This document shows positions 57,906 through 64,000 of a stretch of 64,000 nt of DNA, piece after piece; the stretch's first letter is position 1; each line of letters starts with the position of its first letter. A program made the translations under genes and the position numbers. The notes beneath the pieces are model-generated. The model made no database searches. It saw only the letters and a list, made by a program, of their open reading frames with translations, and had not been told where the DNA came from. This DNA is from Micavibrio aeruginosavorus ARL-13 (GTDB lineage: Bacteria; Pseudomonadota; Alphaproteobacteria; Micavibrionales; Micavibrionaceae), in contig NC_016026.1 in assembly GCF_000226315.1 (NCBI RefSeq), positions 2,108,001 through 2,172,000 of the forward strand. Reading direction: 5' to 3'.

Positions 57906-59936
57906 TTAACCCATTGTCGGTTTGTTCTTGCGCACGCGGCTATACCATTCGGTCAGAACGCGGGTCTGAGCCGGGGTGTAACCTTTTTCGTCCATGCGCT
58001 TCACAAACTCTTCGTGACGCTCTTGCGCTTTCTTATCCGCTTTTGCGGTGTAAGAAATCACCGGAAGAATTTCTTCCATCGTCGTGAACATGCCTTTTTC
58101 GATCACGTTGGCCAGCGGCTTGTACGATGTCCAGGCCGGGTTCTTGCCACCATTGTTGGCACGCGCGCGCAGAACATAGTTCACAACTTCGTTACGGAAG
58201 TCTTTGCCGTTCATGATACCAGCCGGCTTTTCGAACTTTTGCAGCTCTTCTTCCAGATCGGCGCGGGTCAGCGTCAGGTTTGTTTCCGGATCGCGGTAAT
58301 CTTGATCCTGGATCCAGTGATCTGCGTACAGAACATACTGGTCAAACTTGTTCTGACCGAAGTCTTTGTAGCTTTCGACGTACGCGGTGCTGATCTCTTT
58401 GCCAACGAATTCAACATATTTCGGCAGCAGATATTCCTTGATCAGGTTGATGCGGTGGGCCGCAACTTCACCAGCCAATTGTTCCTTCTTGATACGATCT
58501 TCCAGAACGTTCATCAGGCGGATCGGATCGGCACTGACCTCGTCGCTGGCTTCGTTGAAGACTTTGGACAGGGTTTTGAACGCCCAACGGGTGTCGGACC
58601 CATCCATGCCTTCTTCGATACCGGCTTCGTCACGGTAATCCGTGTACGGCTTGGCTTTTTTATCGGTGTCCTTCAGGTTTTCACCGTTATAGACGCGCAT
58701 CTTGGAGTAAACGGTCGAGTGCGCCGTTTCTTTCAGACGGGTCATAACGGACCATTCGGCCAGCATTTCCAACGTACCCGGCGCAACCGGAGCCTTGGCC
58801 AGAGCACTGTTTTTCAGCAGTTTCTGGTAAATTTTCAGCTCTTCGTCAACGCGCAGCGTGTACGGTACGCGCACCAGGTAGGTACGCGCCAGGAACGCTT
58901 CGTTTTCTTTGTTGTTACGGAACTTCGTCCATTCGGATTCGTTCGAGTGGGCCAGAATGATGCCGTTGAACGGAATCATCCCGATGTTTTCCGGGCTGGA
59001 GAAGTTGCCTTCCTGCGTTGCGGTCAGCAACGGGTGCAGCGTCTTGATCGGCGCCTTGAACATCTCAACGAATTCCATGATACCGCGGTTACCTGTGCAC
59101 AGGCCGCCGGAATATGCGAAGGAACGCTGATCTTTCTGGGAGTACATTTCCAGTTTACGAACATCGGTTTTACCAACCAATGCGGAAATGTCCTGGGTGT
59201 TTTCGTCAGCCGGTTCGGTTTTGGAGATACCAACCTGATCCAGTTTGGACGGCCAGCGTTTCACAACCAGGAATTTGGAACGATCACCGTCAAATTCTTT
59301 CAGCTTCTGCACAGCCCACGGGGACATAATGCCCTTCATGTAGCGGCGCTCAATACCATAGGTTTCTTCCATGATATCGGAAACGGTGCGACCACCAACG
59401 CGTTGGCTCGGATCGAACAGACCCAGCGGATCTTCGTTCACCGGGGAGTATTCCAGAACTTTTTTGCCGGTTTTTTCACCAGCTTCATCCAGCTCATCAA
59501 CTTCAACAGCCAATGTGTAGAACGGCTCTTGCTCCATCAGCTCTTTCAAGCGTTCGGCCAGAGAGGATTTCGCGCTACCAACAGGGCCCAGCAAATACAG
59601 AATCTGTTTGCTTTCTTCCAGACCTTGCGCAGCAGCTTTCAGGAATTTGGTGATTTCGGAGATCGTATCTTCCATACCGTAGAAATCGGAGAATGCCGGA
59701 TAAACATTCAGAACACGGTTGCTGAAAATACGGGACAATTTCGGATCGGAGCTGGTGTCCAGCTTCGTCGGCTCGCCAATCGCTTTCAACAGGCGCTCGT
59801 GCGCGTTGGCGTAAGCCCATTTATCTTGTTTGCAAAGATCGAGATATTCGCTCAGGGAAATCGGAGCATCTTGCTGCTTGTTGACATAATCGTCTTGGAG
59901 TTGTCCCAAGATCCCAATGGATTCGTTACTCGACAT
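57906..59936 (-). CDS. prkA: PrkA-family serine protein kinase/AAA protein
   Basis: PrkA (YeaG in E. coli) is a stress- and starvation-linked protein with an AAA-type ATPase domain followed by a distant kinase-like region. The 676-aa protein has Walker A GPVGSAKSS at 117-125 and the segment VLEYSPVNEDPLGLFDP near residue 160. The region with FNGIILAHSNESEW follows near 320, and the C-terminal part contains RNEVVNYVLRARANN. It heads the prkA-yeaH-spoVR group, 170 bp from yeaH. Confidence 0.95.
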   Translation of the reverse strand: MSSNESIGILGQLQDDYVNKQQDAPISLSEYLDLCKQDKWAYANAHERLLKAIGEPTKLDTSSDPKLSRIFSNRVLNVYPAFSDFYGMEDTISEITKFLKAAAQGLEESKQILYLLGPVGSAKSSLAERLKELMEQEPFYTLAVEVDELDEAGEKTGKKVLEYSPVNEDPLGLFDPSQRVGGRTVSDIMEETYGIERRYMKGIMSPWAVQKLKEFDGDRSKFLVVKRWPSKLDQVGISKTEPADENTQDISALVGKTDVRKLEMYSQKDQRSFAYSGGLCTGNRGIMEFVEMFKAPIKTLHPLLTATQEGNFSSPENIGMIPFNGIILAHSNESEWTKFRNNKENEAFLARTYLVRVPYTLRVDEELKIYQKLLKNSALAKAPVAPGTLEMLAEWSVMTRLKETAHSTVYSKMRVYNGENLKDTDKKAKPYTDYRDEAGIEEGMDGSDTRWAFKTLSKVFNEASDEVSADPIRLMNVLEDRIKKEQLAGEVAAHRINLIKEYLLPKYVEFVGKEISTAYVESYKDFGQNKFDQYVLYADHWIQDQDYRDPETNLTLTRADLEEELQKFEKPAGIMNGKDFRNEVVNYVLRARANNGGKNPAWTSYKPLANVIEKGMFTTMEEILPVISYTAKADKKAQERHEEFVKRMDEKGYTPAQTRVLTEWYSRVRKNKPTMG

Positions 59937-59995
59937 AGCATTCTCCCTGCTTCTGGTCGTTTTTTAAATTCGCTCTTCTTTGCATAAGCGTCATT

Positions 59996-60025
59996 TACCT
60001 AATTTCATTACAAACAACGTGTCAA
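59996..60025 (-). promoter_or_regulatory. Candidate promoter of prkA
   Basis: On the minus strand a perfect TTGACA (60020-60025) is followed after 18 bp by a weak TAGGTA (59996-60001). The start is near 59989, about 50 nt before the prkA ATG. The weak -10 could mean activator or alternative sigma dependence. It comes after the tuf2 terminator. Confidence 0.45.
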
Positions 60026-60133
60026 CAAGAAATTGTTCAGAAATTATTAACCACTCACTGGATTCGTTTTTGCGGCGCGAGGGCGAAAAAGTGGGAATCC
60101 GCGGGAATGCTGGGGCCGGGTCGAACGATAAAA

Positions 60134-60163
60134 AAATCCCCACCGTTTTCGCGGTGGGGATTT
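60134..60163 (-). terminator. Rho-independent terminator after the second tuf
   Basis: AAATCCCCACCG (60134-60145) pairs perfectly with CGGTGGGGATTT (60152-60163) around a 6-nt loop. Seven T follow on the minus strand and T-rich bases on the plus strand. It lies 30 bp beyond the tuf stop and isolates tuf from prkA. Confidence 0.92.
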
Positions 60164-60193
60164 TCTATTTTTCGATCGGTTGATCGTGAAAAA

Positions 60194-61371
60194 TTACTTC
60201 ACAATCTTGCCAACAACGCCTGCACCGACGGTGCGGCCACCTTCGCGGATAGCGAAGCGCAGACCTTCGTTCATCGCGATCGGGCAGATCAGTTCGACTT
60301 CGAAGTTTACGTTATCGCCAGGCATAACCATTTCCGTTCCAGCCGGCAGCGTTACGATGCCCGTAACGTCCGTCGTGCGGAAGTAGAACTGCGGACGGTA
60401 GTTCGTGAAGAACGGCGTGTGGCGGCCACCTTCGTCTTTCGACAGAATGTACGCTTCAGCCGTGAAGTTCGTGTGCGGGGTAATCGAACCCGGCGCGCAC
60501 AGAACCTGGCCACGCTCAACGTCTTCACGCTTCGTACCACGCAGCAGAGCGCCGATGTTGTCACCAGCTTCACCGCTGTCCAGCAGTTTGCGGAACATTT
60601 CAACGCCCGTAACGGTCGTTTTTTGCGTCGGGCGAATACCAACGATTTCGATCTCTTCGCCAACTTTCACGATACCCTGCTCAACACGGCCCGTTACAAC
60701 GGTACCACGGCCAGAGATCGAGAATACGTCTTCAACCGGCATCAGGAACGGCTTGCTTTCGGACGGGCCGGGGTCGGGATGTAAGCATCAACAGCTTCCA
60801 TCAGAGCCTGAATGGCTTTCTCACCAATTTCCGGATCGCGTTTTTCCAGAGCGGCCAGAGCAGAGCCCTTCACCACCGGAATGTCGTCGCCCGGGAATTC
60901 GTATTTGGACAGCAGTTCGCGGATTTCCATCTCAACCAGGTCCAGCAGTTCTGCATCGTCAACCTGGTCAACTTTGTTCATGAACACAACAATCGCCGGA
61001 ACGCCAACCTGACGGGCCAACAGAATGTGTTCGCGCGTCTGCGGCATCGGGCCGTCAGCAGCGGAGCAAACCAGAATAGCACCGTCCATCTGTGCCGCAC
61101 CCGTGATCATGTTCTTCACATAGTCAGCGTGGCCCGGGCAGTCAACGTGCGCGTAGTGGCGGTTCGCGGTTTCATATTCAACGTGCGACGTGGAAATCGT
61201 GATACCACGGGCTTTCTCTTCAGGAGCCTTGTCAATCTGGTCATACGCCAGCGCTTCCTTCGAAAACTGTTGCGTAATCGCGGCCGTCAGCGTCGTCTTA
61301 CCATGGTCAACGTGACCAATCGTGCCGATGTTTACGTGCGGCTTATTCCGCTCAAACTTACCCTTTGCCAT
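60194..61371 (-). pseudogene. tuf: Second EF-Tu gene, frameshifted by one deleted base
   Basis: This copy is 1178 bp and matches the intact tuf at 33405-34583 (1179 bp) everywhere I compared, except for one missing T at about 60755-60756. The plus strand reads CTTGCTTTCGG here and CTTGTCTTTCGG in the intact copy. The frame shifts after PTPARPK, adds ASRS and stops at 60742, giving a 209-aa fragment (G domain only). Domains 2-3 remain open from 60742 to 60194. The promoter-like sequence and terminator are intact. Either the gene is a very recent loss, or the base is a sequencing or assembly error. Confidence 0.9.
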
Positions 61372-61464
61372 TTCTAGTCTCTCCTAAGTTTTTGGAAATG
61401 TTAAAATAGCGCGGCACCCTATCGACATTGGCGGAAACGGACGCCTCCAGCGCATTAAGGTGAG

Positions 61465-61495
61465 GGTTTAAGAAAGTTGACGCGCTGTGTCAACT
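61465..61495 (-). promoter_or_regulatory. Candidate promoter with palindrome before second tuf
   Basis: On the minus strand TTGACA (61488-61493) is followed after 17 bp by TAAACC (61465-61470), about 85 nt before the ATG. The -35 box lies inside a perfect palindrome, AGTTGAC-N7-GTCAACT (61475-61495). It could be an operator, or it could be chance self-complementarity of the promoter. The rest of the 230-bp gap 61372-61601 shows nothing clear. Confidence 0.5.
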
Positions 61496-61601
61496 GGTTT
61501 TAACGCCGCGGTTTTTATGGATCTTTTTCATGGTTTTTCATAGGGCGCGGCCACAGCGCCCTCCATAACCATAATCCCCCAGCCCCTCATCCAACGGGCC
61601 A

Positions 61602-62495
61602 CTAGACGAAGCTCTTGAGGGCGATCAGCAGCGCCGCACAGGCCACCACCCCCAGCCCGGACCAGATATCGCCGTTATTCCGGCGGCCGATGGCGGCATA
61701 AACCCCCAGGATTATGACCGCATCCAGCAATTTCACCGCCGGGACGTACGCCGGGTTATCCGCCGCATAATAGGCATAGAGGCTGAGCAGGACCGCCGCC
61801 GCCATGACCATGCCGATCAGCATTCCGCCCCGCATCGTCGCGGGCGCAAAAAAGACCCCCGGCGTGATCGGCCGGCGGATCAACCCATAGGTCCCCAGCA
61901 GTGTGATCATCATCAAACCTTCAACAAAAACATAGGCATAAGGCCCCTGCTCGATCGCCGCATTCTGGGTGGTCAGCTTGGCCAGCAACGGCCCAATCGA
62001 CGCCGCAAACAGCACGAACCACACCGCCCGCAACGCCCCCATCGACACCGGGCATTTGCGCAGATTGCTGGCACAAAACGCCCACAGCGCCATAACCACC
62101 GCAATCCCCGCAAAGACCCACGGCTGACCCAGATAGGTGCGCAGCAAATCCGGGTCAATCACGAACCAGAGCAGGAAGCTGATCAGGATCGAGGAGGGCA
62201 GAACCCGGCTGACCGCGCCGGCCCCGGCCTGCGGAATACCGCGAAAAAAGACCACGTCGCTGATCGACCACAGCACCGCCCCCACCCCCAGAAACAGGTA
62301 AAATAACGGCTGGGTCGGCAGGCCGTTGACCAGCACAAACGGCAAGGTGACGCACACACAGGCAATTTTGCACCAGATGGCCAGCGCATAGCCATCGACC
62401 CGCAAACGTTCCTGCAACAGCATCAAAACCGCCGACAGAATTGCTGCACCGCAACCAAAAAGAACCCATGCGGGCACCAGAAAGGGGAAAGCCAT
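61602..62495 (-). CDS. EamA/DMT-type transporter-like membrane protein
   Basis: The 297-aa protein has about ten hydrophobic helices in two halves and very short loops, the layout of drug/metabolite (EamA) transporters. The first half starts with WVLFGCGAAILSAVLMLLQ, and a conserved-looking GVGAVLWSISDVVFF segment follows near residue 75. Substrate and direction cannot be read from sequence. It ends facing the second tuf gene, and its 5' side is divergent from the secreted protein at 62677. The ATG at 62495 starts directly before the first helix. Confidence 0.8.
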   Translation of the reverse strand: MAFPFLVPAWVLFGCGAAILSAVLMLLQERLRVDGYALAIWCKIACVCVTLPFVLVNGLPTQPLFYLFLGVGAVLWSISDVVFFRGIPQAGAGAVSRVLPSSILISFLLWFVIDPDLLRTYLGQPWVFAGIAVVMALWAFCASNLRKCPVSMGALRAVWFVLFAASIGPLLAKLTTQNAAIEQGPYAYVFVEGLMMITLLGTYGLIRRPITPGVFFAPATMRGGMLIGMVMAAAVLLSLYAYYAADNPAYVPAVKLLDAVIILGVYAAIGRRNNGDIWSGLGVVACAALLIALKSFV

Positions 62496-62676
62496 AATGC
62501 GCCGAAACCGCCCATTAAAAGATCTTTAAGAACAAGGCATTATACAGAACGCGCCCCATCGCCGAAACCAAAAATAAAGATTTCGTATGGGACAATCTCA
62601 ATACATGCCTCAGCGAAGAATGATACTATCTTATTCCTGAGTACCCAACCTGCGTAGTGAATGAAGGTTATACCGA

Positions 62677-63468
62677 ATGTCGCATCCTCCACCATATCGC
62701 CCCCTCATTGCCGGACTGTTTGCCGTGTCTGGCCTGTTTTTCACCACGGCCCTGCCGGCCTATGCCGAGCCACCGACCAGTGCGCTGGTGTCCGAGGACC
62801 TGATTGGCGAAATCCGCGATTTTATCGACCGCGACATTGTCCGCCTGTCGATTTTGAACCAGAACCAGAAATACAGCGATCTGGACCCGGCCGCGATTAC
62901 CGCGCTGGACCAACAATGGGTGGCCGAGCTGAAGGCGGATGAAAAGCCGCTGGTCGCCGCGACCCTGTCCAACCCCCTCTCCACCTACCTCACCCGGGTT
63001 CAGGCGCACTCCTCCGGCCTGTATACCGAAATTTTCGTGATGGATAAAAACGGCCTGAATGTCGGGCAAAGCAACCTGTCCTCCGACTTCTGGCAGGGGG
63101 ATGAAGGCAAGTTCCAAAAAACCTACCCCGTCGGCCCCACCGCCGTGTTTGTCGATGACGCCGAATTTAACGACGGCACCATGACCTGGAACGCCCAGGT
63201 CAATCTGGCCATCGCCGATGAAAGTGGCAGCACCGCGATTGGTGCCGTGACGGTTGAAGTCAACCTGACCGAATTGCAACGCCGCATGCAGGCCCGTAAG
63301 GATGTGAAGACGGCGGACGCCGAAGAGCCCGCGCCAGAACCTGTGGTCGAACCTGTGGCCCAGCCTGCAGCGGAACCGACCGCGGAGGCCACGCCAGCGC
63401 CTGAAACCCCCGCCGCCACACCGGCCCCTGAAAATAACGCCCAGCCCGCAGAATCGACAGGTGAGTAA
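62677..63468 (+). CDS. Secreted Cache-like sensor protein with Pro/Ala tail
   Basis: This exported 263-aa protein has a signal peptide ending AYA near residue 29. The domain at about 35-200 has the strand pattern of periplasmic PDC/Cache sensors, including GLYTEIFVMDKNGLNVGQS and FWQGDEGKFQKTY. The rest (about 212-263) is a disordered Pro/Ala/Glu repeat. It lacks a membrane anchor and an output domain. The stop is 2 bp before the next gene, a transmembrane receptor, so it may be a soluble ligand-sensing partner. The ATG at 62677 has GAAGG 10 nt upstream. Family assignment is by pattern only. Confidence 0.7.
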   Translation: MSHPPPYRPLIAGLFAVSGLFFTTALPAYAEPPTSALVSEDLIGEIRDFIDRDIVRLSILNQNQKYSDLDPAAITALDQQWVAELKADEKPLVAATLSNPLSTYLTRVQAHSSGLYTEIFVMDKNGLNVGQSNLSSDFWQGDEGKFQKTYPVGPTAVFVDDAEFNDGTMTWNAQVNLAIADESGSTAIGAVTVEVNLTELQRRMQARKDVKTADAEEPAPEPVVEPVAQPAAEPTAEATPAPETPAATPAPENNAQPAESTGE

Positions 63469-63470
63469 TC

Positions 63471-64000
63471 ATGTTAAAAAATATGTCGCTACAGAAAAAA
63501 CTGCTTCTGGGTATGGGCTTTACAATGCTGATCAGCATTGCCGTCGGCGCCTATATTCTTGTCAGCGTGCTGAGCCTGCAGAAAAATCTGGAATACGTTG
63601 AATCCGTCAACCGGGTGCAGGAAGACGTGTACGCTCTCGAACGCGATCTGGCCGAAGTGAAAACATCGCTGGCCGACTTCCTGAACTCCGGCGATCTGGC
63701 CAAGCGTGACCTGTACCTCAAGGAACAGGCCCAGCTGGAAACCGAGAAAAACGACACCATCACCCTGCTGAAAAGCCTTGGCGGTGATTACGTCACCAAG
63801 GGCGAAGCGATCTATGCCGATATTGCGGAATGGAAAAGCACCATTGTCGCCAAACAGCTGGACTACATGACCCGGCCCGAAACCGTCGATCTGGCCCGCC
63901 TGATTCAAGCCTCCGAAGAAAATGCGGCGATCCAGCGCACCATGACCGAACATTTGAACGCGATTAACACGCCGCTGACCCAACTGTTACAGGACAGTGC
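63471..64000 (+). CDS. CHASE3-like transmembrane receptor, N-terminal part
   Basis: The frame is open from the ATG at 63471 to the right edge (176 codons). It starts MLKNMSLQKKLLLGMGF, has a transmembrane segment at about 9-35, and then a periplasmic helical region with ERDLAEVKTSLADFLNSGD that resembles CHASE3/four-helix sensor domains. Such N-termini occur on chemoreceptors, histidine kinases and diguanylate cyclases. The output domain is outside the window, so the type is undecided. It is 2 bp from the secreted Cache-like gene and probably co-translated with it. Confidence 0.75.
   Translation, partial: MLKNMSLQKKLLLGMGFTMLISIAVGAYILVSVLSLQKNLEYVESVNRVQEDVYALERDLAEVKTSLADFLNSGDLAKRDLYLKEQAQLETEKNDTITLLKSLGGDYVTKGEAIYADIAEWKSTIVAKQLDYMTRPETVDLARLIQASEENAAIQRTMTEHLNAINTPLTQLLQDS

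Noticed and set aside
60194-61371. Two separate genes or a programmed frameshift in the second tuf
   Set aside because: The intact copy differs by one added base, no slippery heptamer or stimulatory element is apparent, and EF-Tu is not known to use frameshifting.
61542-61562. AGGGCGC/GCGCCCT hairpin after the EamA-like gene as a terminator
   Set aside because: No T run follows on either strand.
1-64000. CRISPR arrays, IS elements, prophage, rRNA operons and toxin-antitoxin pairs
   Set aside because: No evenly spaced direct repeats, transposase or integrase motifs, rRNA-like sequence or short paired toxin/antitoxin genes were seen.

Overview
This window is a chromosomal segment of an alphaproteobacterium. 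The evidence is a LID-less adenylate kinase, an ATP12-type F1 assembly factor, the rarA-crcB-rluC order, a zinc-free S14, an L36-less secY end and TTGAC-type promoters. Moderate GC content and gene content are compatible with a Micavibrio-like lineage, but that name is inference from memory and was not tested. There is no phage, IS element, CRISPR array or rRNA. The only tRNA is tRNA-Trp.

Layout. (1) About 1-9400: two related orphan genes on the minus strand, then a compact plus-strand run of an active M16 zinc protease, a degenerate M16 partner, pgi, a pentapeptide-repeat protein, mutL and a small membrane protein. (2) About 9380-17370 (minus): acyltransferase, DegP-type protease, rarA, crcB and an RluC/D pseudouridine synthase, then a membrane-anchored Cys-rich orphan, an AsmA-like protein and atp12, with many 1-11 bp overlaps. 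(3) About 17400-37950 (minus): the str-S10-spc-alpha superoperon from rpsL to rplQ. It starts from a good promoter (TTGACG-17-TATATT), has a terminator after rplO, and has an orphan gene between adk and the separately promoted alpha operon. (4) About 38330-61500: the usually compact tufB-trpT-secE-nusG-rplKAJL-rpoBC block, here pulled apart. Its order is kept, but prkA-yeaH-spoVR, a dus gene and four orphan genes sit in the junctions. Several of the resulting pieces carry their own promoter and terminator. (5) About 61600-64000: an EamA-like transporter, then a secreted sensor-like protein coupled to the start of a CHASE3-like transmembrane receptor that runs off the right edge.

Most striking points. 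The second EF-Tu gene (60194-61371) looks identical to the first except for one deleted base that frameshifts it; it is either a very recent pseudogene or an assembly error. Many core transcription and translation proteins (L17, S17, L29, L30, L3, S5, RpoB) carry Lys/Ala-rich or charged low-complexity tails. The fragmentation of the rpoBC neighbourhood, with small orphan genes that have their own promoters and terminators, is the most unusual architectural feature. I found no convincing new defence or biosynthetic system.
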